Assembly (NCBI GenBank): GCA_965657965.1
Contig: CBFHQM010000001.1
Span: 124,001 to 188,000, forward strand
Reading direction: 5' to 3'
Length of the DNA: 64,000 nucleotides
Source: UBA8752 sp965657965
GTDB lineage: Bacteria > Bacteroidota > Bacteroidia > Flavobacteriales_D > Sanyastnellaceae
Shown: one piece after another, positions 51,950-60,464 of the stretch
How positions within the stretch are numbered: the stretch's first letter is position 1
Layout of the letters: every line of letters begins with the position of its first letter
The notes under the pieces: generated by a model
The model's database searches: none
What the model was told of the DNA's origin: nothing
Seen by the model: the letters and a program-made list of their open reading frames with translations, nothing else
Translations under genes and position numbers: made by a program

Positions 51950-52399
51950 ATGCCCGATCTCCACGACTTCTTGTCTGGTTTGGCTGTGGATCGACAGGCA
52001 CCTGTGACGGCATTGATTGAAGCGTTGTCCGCGCATTTGCCTGCAGGCTTTGCCCAGCACTCCGATGGCAAAATGGTTCACTTCTCGGTGCCACACAGCC
52101 TTTATCCCGGTGGGTACCATTGCAACCCCACATCCCCACTGCCCTTCATCTCTGTTTCCTCCATGAAGGGGCACATTGGTTTCTACCACATGGGCCTCTA
52201 CGCAGACGCCGAATTGCAAAAAGCATTTTCTGCCCTCTGGGTGCAGGCCGATTGTGGAAAGCTCGACATGGGAAAATCTTGCGTTCGGTTCAAACGCCCT
52301 GCGCAATTGACCGCGGCCATGCCCGCCTTGATCGGGCTCATGAAACTGATGTCACCTGAAGCTTGGATTTCCTGCTACGAGCAGCACGTTAAGCCTTGA
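51950..52399 (+). CDS. DUF1801 domain protein
   Basis: This 149-residue soluble protein matches the DUF1801 (YdhG-like) fold: FSVPHSLYPGGYHCNP, FISVSSMKGHIGFYHMGLY and CGKLDMGKSCVRFKRP are recognisable. Function is unknown; related domains are proposed to bind small molecules or iron. It follows cvpA by 3 bp and its last 11 bp overlap the phosphohexomutase gene on the other strand. Confidence 0.85.
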   Translation: MPDLHDFLSGLAVDRQAPVTALIEALSAHLPAGFAQHSDGKMVHFSVPHSLYPGGYHCNPTSPLPFISVSSMKGHIGFYHMGLYADAELQKAFSALWVQADCGKLDMGKSCVRFKRPAQLTAAMPALIGLMKLMSPEAWISCYEQHVKP

Positions 52400-54098
52400 C
52401 CTCGACGCCAAAATCCTGTCCAATGCGCTCAATTTGGTGGCCCAAAGCAAGCCAAGCCGCCGCGTGGGTGTCGGTGGCATTCCACTCCCCGCGCACAGAG
52501 AAATAAAACTTGATTTTGGGTTCGGTGCCCGACGGGCGAGCCGTAATCAATGATCCTCCGTCGGTCAAGAATTGCACCACGTTCGAAGGGGGCAGTCCAT
52601 TCCAACCATTCAAGTGATCTCGAACTTCCACAACGTCCTCGCCGCCCAACTGAGCCGGTGGAGCCGTTCGGAAACCCGACATCATGTCCCGAATTTCTGC
52701 TGCCCCGGCAATGCCTTCTCGCTTGATGGAGACCAACGCTTCCCGATACAGGCCGTAGTGACGATGCAGGTCGCGCAATCGATCGAGTAAGGTCCTGCCT
52801 TTTCGCCATTCCACGTCCGCCATTTCTGCGATCATGGCCGCGGCTGCAATGGCGTCCTTGTCCCGGACCTCATCCCCAACCAAATAACCATAGCTCTCTT
52901 CTCCGCCCACCAAAAAACGGCCACGGCCCTCTCTGGCCGCAATCTCAGACGCGATCCACTTGAAGCCAGTCAAGGTCTCCGCGACCGGAACATCAAATTC
53001 AGCTGCGATGTCGGAAATCAGTCGCGTTGTCACCACGGTTCTCGCCACAAAATCCCCCTCCTCGATGTCCCCCCGATCTGCTTTGGACTTGAGGACGTAG
53101 TGCACGAGCAAAGAAGCGAGCTCATTGCCGTTCATAAGACGGAATCCCCCATTGGGTTCGCGCACAGCTGCACCGACACGATCGCTGTCCGGATCCGTCG
53201 CCAAGACGAGTTCTGCACCTTTGGCTTCTGCACGCTCTAAGGCCATGCGCAAGGCACTGGCCTCCTCAGGATTGGGCGACGCCACGGTTGGAAATGCACC
53301 ATCGGGTTCTGCCTGAGCAGCCAACACTTCCACATTCCGAAAACCACATTTCTCCAAAGCTGGGGCCATGCTCACAGCTCCTGTTCCGTGAAGAGGAGAG
53401 TACACCACACTCAAATCTGAGCCATCCTCAATCAAAGGCACACTGATCCTGTGCGCGGCAATGGTATCGTAGTAATCCTGGTCTAATCCCGCCCCAATGG
53501 TCTGAATGAGCGGGTCAGATGAATCGGCTCGGCGCACGGCCTGCAATCCATCCACGGCCCTGACCTTTTCGATGATGCCTTTGTCGTGAGGGGGCACGAT
53601 TTGACCCCCATCGCCCCAATACACCTTGTACCCATTGTACTCTTTGGGGTTGTGGCTCGCCGTAATCACGATGCCCGCTTGGCAACCCAATTGCCGAATG
53701 GCAAAACTCAATTCAGGTGTGGGCCGCAATCCCGAAAAGACATGCGCCTCAATGCCATTGCCCGCGAACACCTCTGCAGCGACTCGCGTGAATTCATCGC
53801 TTTTGTGCCGACTGTCATGCGCAATGGCCACGGAAATTTTGCCCGTGCATTGACCCATCAAATAATCGGCCAAGCCTTGGGTGGCCATGGCCACTACGGC
53901 CGCATTCATGCGATTGGTCCCAGGCCCCATCAAACCGCGCATGCCGCCGGTGCCGAACGCCAAGTCTTGGTGAAACGCCTCTTGCAACTCCGTGGGGTCT
54001 TCTGCATCCAACAGGTCTTGAACAGCACTGCGGGTCTCCTCATCGTGTGGGAGCATGGTCCATGCGGACGCGCGTTGGCGAATGAGATCGAGGTTCAT
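52389..54098 (-). CDS. phosphoglucomutase/phosphomannomutase-type phosphohexomutase
   Basis: This 569-residue enzyme moves a phosphate between C1 and C6 of hexose or pentose phosphates in sugar-nucleotide and glycogen metabolism. The phospho-serine loop is TASHNPKEYNGYK, the metal-binding loop is ATDPDSDRVG, the sugar-binding loop is GGEESYG and the phosphate-binding part is ITARPSGTEPKIK, a complete four-domain set. It belongs to the longer PGM2-like group. The start ATG 54098 is chosen because family members begin shortly before the substrate domain; the RmlD-like gene ends 7 bp upstream. Confidence 0.92.
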   Translation of the reverse strand: MNLDLIRQRASAWTMLPHDEETRSAVQDLLDAEDPTELQEAFHQDLAFGTGGMRGLMGPGTNRMNAAVVAMATQGLADYLMGQCTGKISVAIAHDSRHKSDEFTRVAAEVFAGNGIEAHVFSGLRPTPELSFAIRQLGCQAGIVITASHNPKEYNGYKVYWGDGGQIVPPHDKGIIEKVRAVDGLQAVRRADSSDPLIQTIGAGLDQDYYDTIAAHRISVPLIEDGSDLSVVYSPLHGTGAVSMAPALEKCGFRNVEVLAAQAEPDGAFPTVASPNPEEASALRMALERAEAKGAELVLATDPDSDRVGAAVREPNGGFRLMNGNELASLLVHYVLKSKADRGDIEEGDFVARTVVTTRLISDIAAEFDVPVAETLTGFKWIASEIAAREGRGRFLVGGEESYGYLVGDEVRDKDAIAAAAMIAEMADVEWRKGRTLLDRLRDLHRHYGLYREALVSIKREGIAGAAEIRDMMSGFRTAPPAQLGGEDVVEVRDHLNGWNGLPPSNVVQFLTDGGSLITARPSGTEPKIKFYFSVRGEWNATDTHAAAWLALGHQIERIGQDFGVEVKA

Positions 54099-54105
54099 CT
54101 GAAAT

Positions 54106-54993
54106 TCAATGGACTCCTGAATCAGGAAATTTGGCTTGCAGGCAAGCATCAAGGGCCCCCTCCCACGTGACGGAGGGAAAGCCAAGGGTTTCAAAAAAAG
54201 CGCGCTCATCGAGCTTGCTATAGACTGGCCGCTTGGCCGGTGTCGGGTATGCCGAGGTTGGCACGGGCAGGACCTCAACATGGGGGGCACTGCGGCGAAG
54301 TATGGCTTGGGCAAAACCGTGCCACGTGGTGGCCCCGGAATGACCATAATGGTGGATGCCCGCCGTCGTGTTTGCGGAACGGTCCATGACCTCCAGCCAT
54401 CGCAACAGGTCCACAGCCAAGTGTCCGGCGTGTGTCGGACAACCCGTCTGATCGTCTACTACCTTCAATTGATCTCGCGTTTCGGACAACCGAAGCATGG
54501 TGTTGAAGAAGTTCTTTCCCTCCCGGTCATAAAGCCAACTGACTCGGACAACTGACGCCTTTGGATGGGCTTTTAAAACGGCGTGTTCGCCGCGCAACTT
54601 GCTCTGTCCATAAACGCCCAAGGGCGAAGTGCCCGCACCCGCCAAATAAGGTGTTGTCGCCGAACCATCGAAGACATAATCCGTGCTGATGTGGATCAGA
54701 TGTATTCCAAACCTTGCACATCCCTCGGCCAAATGTCGGGGCGCCTCGGCGTTGATCAACATGACCCGATTGGCGTCTTCTTCTGCAGCATCTACGGCGG
54801 TATACGCCGCACAATGAATCACCGCATCGGGCTGAACTTTGGACAACAAACTGTCGATGTCACTTGGGTGCTCCATGTCCCATTGGGACCTGTCACAGCC
54901 CACCAAAGTGTGCTGCGAAGCCCCAATCGAACCTTGCAAAGACATGATCCTGCCTCCCAATTGTCCTGTAATTCCGGTCACCATGACACGCAT
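54106..54993 (-). CDS. dTDP-4-dehydrorhamnose reductase-like protein
   Basis: This 295-residue extended-SDR enzyme matches RmlD, the last step in dTDP-rhamnose synthesis. It has the NAD(P) loop VTGITGQLGG, AAYTAVDAAEED, ISTDYVFDG and the catalytic Tyr/Lys in YGQSKLRGE. The start ATG 54993 is supported by TTCCTTTG ending 4 nt upstream; ATG 54984 is possible. Other rml genes are not in the window. Together with the phosphohexomutase 7 bp downstream it probably serves sugar-nucleotide and surface-polysaccharide metabolism. Confidence 0.88.
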   Translation of the reverse strand: MRVMVTGITGQLGGRIMSLQGSIGASQHTLVGCDRSQWDMEHPSDIDSLLSKVQPDAVIHCAAYTAVDAAEEDANRVMLINAEAPRHLAEGCARFGIHLIHISTDYVFDGSATTPYLAGAGTSPLGVYGQSKLRGEHAVLKAHPKASVVRVSWLYDREGKNFFNTMLRLSETRDQLKVVDDQTGCPTHAGHLAVDLLRWLEVMDRSANTTAGIHHYGHSGATTWHGFAQAILRRSAPHVEVLPVPTSAYPTPAKRPVYSKLDERAFFETLGFPSVTWEGALDACLQAKFPDSGVH

Positions 54994-54997
54994 GACG

Positions 54998-55005
54998 CAA
55001 AGGAA
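54998..55005 (-). promoter_or_regulatory. candidate -7 box 4 nt before the RmlD-like gene
   Basis: Minus-strand TTCCTTTG (7 of 8) followed by CGTC and ATG. Confidence 0.35.
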
Positions 55006-55163
55006 AGACCTGCCGGACGAATTTGGTGCGCAAGGGAAATCCAACCGCAAATTGAACATCACGGTCGCCCGCAGCTTGCATATCCCGGTTCTGGCATGCC
55101 CTCCGGGGAGGTCCCGGCTCTTTGCTGTGCGGACTTCGTTTGGGCTATGCCCTGTTCTGACCT

Positions 55164-56402
55164 TCAAGCTGAGCGCATGGCCTCCACGGGGTCCATGCGG
55201 GCGGCTTGCATGGCGGGTGCCAAGCCGGCCAAAATGCCACTGATCACCGCAATGCCCAGTCCAAGAAGGAAGCGGTTCAATCCAAAAACGAGAGAGAATC
55301 CATCCACGGTGGCGTTCACCACCAACATCAACAAGGCAACTGCCATCAAGGCCAAAAGGGCACCCAAAACGCAAAGCGCCACGGCTTCCGTTAAGAATTG
55401 AGCCAAGACAAAACTGCGTTTCGCTCCAAGCGCCTTCTGCACGCCGATCAACGGCGTGCGCTCTTTCACGGACACGAACATGATGTTGGCCACAGAAAAG
55501 CAACCGATGAGAATGGCAAACGCGCCAATGAACCAAACCCCATATTCCACCCGGCCAAACAGCACATCGATGAAGGCGGTGAGCATGTCCACCTCATTGA
55601 CTGCGAAATCCGTTTCGTCACGTGGATGAAGCCTGCGGATCGGACGGTAAGCAGAGATGACCTCCCCGCGCAAGGTCTCCAGGTCTACCCCTTCTTTGGC
55701 CCGAACGAGAATGCTGGTCTTCAACGCCTTGAAATTCAACATTTGCTGACCAAACGTCACGGGAATCAAAGCCAAGTCATCGGAGCCTTCTCCCACAATG
55801 GATGTGCCTTCCTGCGCCAAGATGCCAATCACACGGGCCGAGCGCCCCTCGACGGTGCACGTCTGTCCCAGGGCATTGCCATTGGGAAACAAGCGGTCTA
55901 CAATTTGGCGGCCCAAAAGCACCACTGGAATGGCGGCTTGCGCTTCTCGAGGTGAAAAAAACCGACCTTCTTCGATGTCGAGCTCAATGGCGTCGAGATA
56001 ATCCAAGGTGACCGCACCCAGCTGAGCGCCCTCAAAGCTGCTGCTTCCTTTCTCCACGGTGGCCATGCTCCCCGTTTGAAAAGCCACGCTGCGGGCCGAA
56101 GGAAGGCGGCCCTGCAACATTTCGGCGTCCTCTAGCGTGGGGTCGTTTCTCAAGGCGTATTTCCACCAAGGGTAGTCCGAAGAGAAAGTCCATGGCATTT
56201 TCTCCACAAAGAGCACGTCGCTTCGGACCGAACTAAAAATGCCCTTGATGTTTTCCTCCAAGGAATCCGACACCGCGAAAACCGCGGTAATCATGAAGAT
56301 TCCGATCATTACACCCAAAAGAGAAAGGAAGGTTCTCAACCGATTGGTGATCAAGGATTGCCACGCCTGAACAAAGCTTTCAACGAACAATCGACGCGTC
56401 AT
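55164..56402 (-). CDS. MacB-like ABC transporter permease
   Basis: This 412-residue protein has the MacB/FtsX layout: an N-terminal helix (about 20-42, with LRTFLSLLGVMIGIFMITAVFAVS), a periplasmic MacB core domain (about 50-270) and three C-terminal helices. Conserved stretches are VGIQKALGAKRSFVLAQFL-like VQKALGAKRSFVLAQFL and IAVISGILAGLAPAMQAARMDPVEAMR. Such permeases move lipopeptides, antibiotics or lipoproteins; the ATPase partner is not nearby. A perfect TAGCTTTG box ends 4 nt before the ATG. The 170 bp between it and rfbD hold no gene. Confidence 0.9.
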   Translation of the reverse strand: MTRRLFVESFVQAWQSLITNRLRTFLSLLGVMIGIFMITAVFAVSDSLEENIKGIFSSVRSDVLFVEKMPWTFSSDYPWWKYALRNDPTLEDAEMLQGRLPSARSVAFQTGSMATVEKGSSSFEGAQLGAVTLDYLDAIELDIEEGRFFSPREAQAAIPVVLLGRQIVDRLFPNGNALGQTCTVEGRSARVIGILAQEGTSIVGEGSDDLALIPVTFGQQMLNFKALKTSILVRAKEGVDLETLRGEVISAYRPIRRLHPRDETDFAVNEVDMLTAFIDVLFGRVEYGVWFIGAFAILIGCFSVANIMFVSVKERTPLIGVQKALGAKRSFVLAQFLTEAVALCVLGALLALMAVALLMLVVNATVDGFSLVFGLNRFLLGLGIAVISGILAGLAPAMQAARMDPVEAMRSA

Positions 56403-56406
56403 GAAG

Positions 56407-56414
56407 CAAAGCTA
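56407..56414 (-). promoter_or_regulatory. -7 box 4 nt before the MacB-like permease
   Basis: Minus-strand TAGCTTTG (perfect TAnnTTTG), followed by CTTC and ATG. Confidence 0.5.
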
Positions 56415-56446
56415 CATCAAGGGGTGGTGGGGCTCAGGTTGTGGGC

Positions 56447-56454
56447 TAATTTTG
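56447..56454 (+). promoter_or_regulatory. -7 box for purH
   Basis: TAATTTTG is a perfect match ending 25 nt before the purH ATG. No clear -33 element at 19 nt. Confidence 0.5.
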
Positions 56455-56479
56455 ATGCTTCTCTCTTTCGGTTTCAGCC

Positions 56480-58003
56480 ATGCAACGCACCATTCAACGC
56501 GCCCTCATTTCGGTCTATCACAAAGAAGGCCTCGCTCCCATTGTTGAACGCTTGAAAGCCCATGGGGTGGAGATTCTTTCCACCGGCGGTACCCAACGTG
56601 CCATCGAAGCCTTGGGTGCAGAAGTCACTCCAGTAGAGTCGGTGACGCAAACTGCAGAGATGCTGGGAGGAAGGGTCAAAACTCTGCATCCAATGGTGTT
56701 TGGTGGCATCCTTGCCCGCCGCGACTTTGCCCCTGACGATGTCGACGTAGCCGACCACGGCATTGGCCCCATTGATTTGGTCATCGTGGACCTCTACCCT
56801 TTCGAAGAGACTTTGGCCTCCGGTGCTGACGAGGGCGACATCATCGAAAAAATCGACATCGGTGGCATTGCCCTGATTCGCGCGGCAGCCAAGAACTTCC
56901 GAGACGTGATTTGCATCCCCTCTCGCGGTCAATACGGCGATTTGGTAGAAGCCTTGGCCGAGGGCGTGACCACTGACCTTGAGTTCCGACGCCGCATGGC
57001 CGGTGCCGCCTTTGGCGTCTCCTCGGGCTACGACGCGGCCATTGGCACGTGGATCCGTGAGGGCGGACAACCCGAAATTTTGTCCCTGCTCGAAACCACG
57101 TCCACGCCACTTCGCTACGGTGAGAACCCCCACCAACAAGGAGCCTTCCATGGTGATTTGGAAGGGCTGTTCACACAGCACAATGGCAAGGCACTGAGCT
57201 ACAACAACTTACTAGACGTCGATGCTGCTGTTCAATTGATGCAAGAGTACAAGGACGGCGAGCCCACGGTGGCCATCCTAAAGCACAACAACGCCTGTGG
57301 CTTGGCCACCCGATCTACCTTGTCTGTAGCCTACACCGATGCCTTAGCGGGCGACCCCGTTTCCGCATTCGGAGGCGTTGTTATCGCCAACCGCCCCCTA
57401 GACCTCGCCACAGCTGAAGCCCTTCACAGCTTGTTCTGCGAAGTGGTCATTGCACCTGACTTCGAGCCCGCGGCCTTGGCCTTGCTCAGCGGCAAGAAAA
57501 ACCGCATCCTTTTGGAGCAACGTCACTGGCCCACTGCCAAGCGCTTGGTGCGATCCGCCCTAGGAGGCTACCTCGTCCAAGAGCCCGACAACCGCATGGA
57601 GACCCCCAGCGACTTCGAATGCGTAACCAAAACGTCGTTGACCGACGCCCAAGCCATTGACCTCGCTTTCGCTGTCAAGTTGGTTAAGCACACCCGCTCC
57701 AACACCATTGTTTTGGCAAGGGACGGACAATTGCTCGCCAGTGGCACGGGTCAAACTTCGCGTGTTGACGCTTTGAACCAAGCCATCGACAAGGCTGGGC
57801 GCATGGGCTTCTCACTGGAGGGTGCAGTGATGGCCAGCGATGCCTTTTTCCCCTTCCCTGATTGCGTGGAAATTGCACATCTCGCCGGCATTTCTGCCGT
57901 GGTTCAACCGGGAGGCAGCATCAAAGACAACCTAAGCGTGGCCTATTGCGATGACCATGGCGTGGCCATGGCCATGACCGGTGTTCGTCACTTCCGTCAT
58001 TGA
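56480..58003 (+). CDS. purH: bifunctional IMP cyclohydrolase/AICAR formyltransferase
   Basis: PurH performs the last two steps to IMP. The 507-residue protein has the N-terminal MGS-like cyclohydrolase domain (about 1-190, with STGGTQRAIEALG and VKTLHPMVFGGILARR) and the AICAR formyltransferase domain (about 200-507, with LRYGENPHQQGAF, LKHNNACGLA, the lysine-histidine KLVKHTRSNTIV and DAFFPFPD). Length is as usual for the bacterial enzyme. The elongasome genes follow on the same strand, as in other Bacteroidota. Confidence 0.96.
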   Translation: MQRTIQRALISVYHKEGLAPIVERLKAHGVEILSTGGTQRAIEALGAEVTPVESVTQTAEMLGGRVKTLHPMVFGGILARRDFAPDDVDVADHGIGPIDLVIVDLYPFEETLASGADEGDIIEKIDIGGIALIRAAAKNFRDVICIPSRGQYGDLVEALAEGVTTDLEFRRRMAGAAFGVSSGYDAAIGTWIREGGQPEILSLLETTSTPLRYGENPHQQGAFHGDLEGLFTQHNGKALSYNNLLDVDAAVQLMQEYKDGEPTVAILKHNNACGLATRSTLSVAYTDALAGDPVSAFGGVVIANRPLDLATAEALHSLFCEVVIAPDFEPAALALLSGKKNRILLEQRHWPTAKRLVRSALGGYLVQEPDNRMETPSDFECVTKTSLTDAQAIDLAFAVKLVKHTRSNTIVLARDGQLLASGTGQTSRVDALNQAIDKAGRMGFSLEGAVMASDAFFPFPDCVEIAHLAGISAVVQPGGSIKDNLSVAYCDDHGVAMAMTGVRHFRH

Positions 58004-58100
58004 CGCGTTTTCAGGGTCGTTTGAGGCTTTTTCAACATCTCGTCCATCCTTCGGCAACATGCCGAGGTTATTGGGCGTTGGTTTACCACCTTTGAGACAA

Positions 58101-59126
58101 ATGGGATTGTTCAACTTCTTCATGCAAGAGATCGCGATTGATCTCGGCACCGCAAACACGGTGATCTATTACGAGGACCAAGTCGTGGTGGATCAGCCGT
58201 CCATTGTGGCGAAGAACCGGTCCACGGGAAAAACCGTTGCCATTGGGCGTCAAGCCCAGCAAATGCACGGCAAGACCCACGAGAACATCAAAACCATTCG
58301 TCCCTTGAAGGACGGGGTGATTGCCGACTTCCAAAGTGCGGAAGACATGATCAAGGGCATGATCCGGATGATCAACAAACGTCGCACCTTGTTCAACCCC
58401 ACGTTGCGCATGGTCATTTGCATCCCTTCGGGCATTACCGAAGTGGAGAAGCGAGCGGTCAAGGACAGCGCAGAACATGCCGGAGCAAAGGAGGTCTTCT
58501 TGATCCACGAACCCATGGCGGCCGCCATCGGAATCGGAATCGATGTAGAAGAGCCCATGGGCAACATGATCATCGACATCGGTGGAGGAACGTCCGAGAT
58601 TGCAGTGATTGCTTTGGGTGGCATTGTCACCGACAAAAACATCCGTGTTGCGGGAGACGAGTTTACCCAAGACATCGAAGAGTACATGCGTCGTCAGCAC
58701 AACATCCTGGTGGGTGAAAGGACGGCAGAACAAATCAAAATCGAAGTGGGCAGCGCCCTCACCGAACTCGACGATCCCCCAGAGGATTACGCGGTTCGCG
58801 GACGTGACCTCATGACCGGCATCCCAAAAGAGATTTTGGTGAGCTATGCGGAGATCGCCATGGCGCTGGACAAGTCGATTTCCAAAATCGAGGAGGCCAT
58901 TTTGAGTTGCCTCGAGAACACCCCCCCTGAGCTGTCTGCCGACATCTATAAAACGGGCATTTACCTCGCCGGCGGTGGCGCCCTCCTCCGAGGTCTAGAC
59001 AAGCGAATCAGTTCGAAAACTCGCCTTCCTGTGCACGTAGCAGAAGAACCTCTTCGGGCCGTTGCACGCGGAACCGCGATCGCACTGCAGAACGTCCAGA
59101 ACTTCTCCTTCTTGATGCGAGAGTGA
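58101..59126 (+). CDS. mreB: rod-shape determining actin MreB
   Basis: MreB forms membrane filaments that direct side-wall peptidoglycan synthesis. The 341-residue actin-fold protein starts MGLFNFFMQEIAIDLGTANT, with phosphate 1 motif DLGTANT, phosphate 2 DIGGGTSEIAVI and the adenosine motif AGGGALLRGL. ATG 58101 is preferred over an upstream in-frame ATG that would add a non-conserved 40-residue segment. CACCTTTG ends 6 nt before it, a near match to the local -7 box. mreC follows 13 bp downstream. Confidence 0.97.
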   Translation: MGLFNFFMQEIAIDLGTANTVIYYEDQVVVDQPSIVAKNRSTGKTVAIGRQAQQMHGKTHENIKTIRPLKDGVIADFQSAEDMIKGMIRMINKRRTLFNPTLRMVICIPSGITEVEKRAVKDSAEHAGAKEVFLIHEPMAAAIGIGIDVEEPMGNMIIDIGGGTSEIAVIALGGIVTDKNIRVAGDEFTQDIEEYMRRQHNILVGERTAEQIKIEVGSALTELDDPPEDYAVRGRDLMTGIPKEILVSYAEIAMALDKSISKIEEAILSCLENTPPELSADIYKTGIYLAGGGALLRGLDKRISSKTRLPVHVAEEPLRAVARGTAIALQNVQNFSFLMRE

Positions 59127-59139
59127 GCTCGACCTGCCC

Positions 59140-59952
59140 ATGCGCAACTTGTGGCTCCTCCTCCAACGCCATGCTTTTTTACTCGTCTTCGCCCTGCTGC
59201 TGGTGGTGTCGTTGATGGTGTTGATTCAAAACGACGGCAGTGCACGTTCAAGTTGGTTCCGTACCACAGGCGGTGTGGTGTCCATGGTAGAAAATCAACA
59301 GCAACAGTGGACCAACTACCTGCAGCTGGCCGAACAAAATGCGTCTTTGGCCGCCGAAAACGCAGCACTCCGCTCACGCCTTCTGTCCATGAAATTGACC
59401 GACGCATGGCGCGCCGACAGCACGCATGGGTGGCGTGTAAAAACCGGTTGGCTCGTGAAAGGCCCCGATGGCCTCCCCAGAACCATGGCCATGGCAACGC
59501 CTGGATTGGATGACTCTGTTCGCATTGGAACAGGCGTTTTGGCCACCGGCACCGCCTTTGGCACAGTGGTAGACCTCGGTGAACATCACGCCCGCATCCT
59601 CCCCTTGCTGAACACTGCAGGCACATGGAGTTGCCGATTGGGACAAAATGGGGCAGTCGCTCCCCTCTCATGGGATGGTGTCGACCCCAATAAACTCACA
59701 CTGAACGACGTGCCACGGTACGTTCAATGGACGGCGGGTGACACCGTGTTCACCTCTGGTTTTGACCTCAAATTTCCAGAAGGCATTCCTGTGGGAACCG
59801 TGACCGAAGAGGTCCCCTCTCCCGGATCGGAATTCAAAACAATTCTCGTGGCGCCCATGCTGGACTTGAAGTCTGTGAGGCACATTGAATTCATCCAAAG
59901 TGTTTCCGACTCAGAGCGGACTGTTCTTGCTCAACCTATGCCTGCGCCATGA
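59140..59952 (+). CDS. mreC: rod-shape determining protein MreC
   Basis: MreC is a bitopic protein that activates the PBP2-RodA synthase. The 270-residue protein has one N-terminal helix (about 12-32), a coiled region (about 50-85, with LQLAEQNASLAAENAALRSRL) and a beta-barrel-like periplasmic domain with GTAFGTVVDLGEHHARILPLL and GVDPNKLTLNDVPRYVQW. The end overlaps mreD by 4 bp (ATGA). Confidence 0.93.
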   Translation: MRNLWLLLQRHAFLLVFALLLVVSLMVLIQNDGSARSSWFRTTGGVVSMVENQQQQWTNYLQLAEQNASLAAENAALRSRLLSMKLTDAWRADSTHGWRVKTGWLVKGPDGLPRTMAMATPGLDDSVRIGTGVLATGTAFGTVVDLGEHHARILPLLNTAGTWSCRLGQNGAVAPLSWDGVDPNKLTLNDVPRYVQWTAGDTVFTSGFDLKFPEGIPVGTVTEEVPSPGSEFKTILVAPMLDLKSVRHIEFIQSVSDSERTVLAQPMPAP

Positions 59953-60464
59953 TCGTCCTGCGTTTGGTTTTGATGGTGGCTTTGCAAGCTTTGATTCTGG
60001 GGGAGGTGGCGCCTTTTGGCGTTTGGTCACAGCCCCAATGGGCCCTGTGGGCGCTCTTGATGGTTCCTCCGCAGCTGGGTCCCTTTTCCAAGTTGGTCGC
60101 CGGATTTGGTTTGGGACTGGCACTGGATGTGGCTTGTGGCACCTATGGACATCACATGGTGGCAGGAACCGTTCTTGGCGGGGCTTTGCCTTCGCTTCAT
60201 CGCTTGCTCGCGCCCCGGGATGGATACGAAGTCACCAGCCGCCCCATCATTCGTGAATTGGGGGTGAATTGGGTCTTGGGCGTGACATTCTCCTCTGCCC
60301 TGCTTTATCATCTGACCCTCATGGTGGTTGACACCTGGCACGCTCACCTCCTCGGACAAGCCGTCGCTCCGGCGTTGACCAGTGCGTGCTGGACGACCTT
60401 TTGCTGCATGCTGCTGCACTTGCTCGTGATTCCACCGGGGCGCAACGCCACACGCTCGTCATGA
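59949..60464 (+). CDS. mreD: rod-shape determining protein MreD
   Basis: This 171-residue hydrophobic protein has about five membrane segments, consistent with MreD, which links MreC to MreB and the synthase. Recognition rests mainly on position and hydrophobicity: it sits between mreC and mrdA with ATGA overlaps on both sides. Internal sequence is not strongly diagnostic. Confidence 0.88.
   Translation: MIVLRLVLMVALQALILGEVAPFGVWSQPQWALWALLMVPPQLGPFSKLVAGFGLGLALDVACGTYGHHMVAGTVLGGALPSLHRLLAPRDGYEVTSRPIIRELGVNWVLGVTFSSALLYHLTLMVVDTWHAHLLGQAVAPALTSACWTTFCCMLLHLLVIPPGRNATRSS

Noticed and set aside
54994..55536. Long N-terminal extension of the RmlD-like protein
   Set aside because: It runs into the MacB-like permease; the family starts directly before the VTGITGQLGG motif and a -7-like box sits just upstream of ATG 54993.
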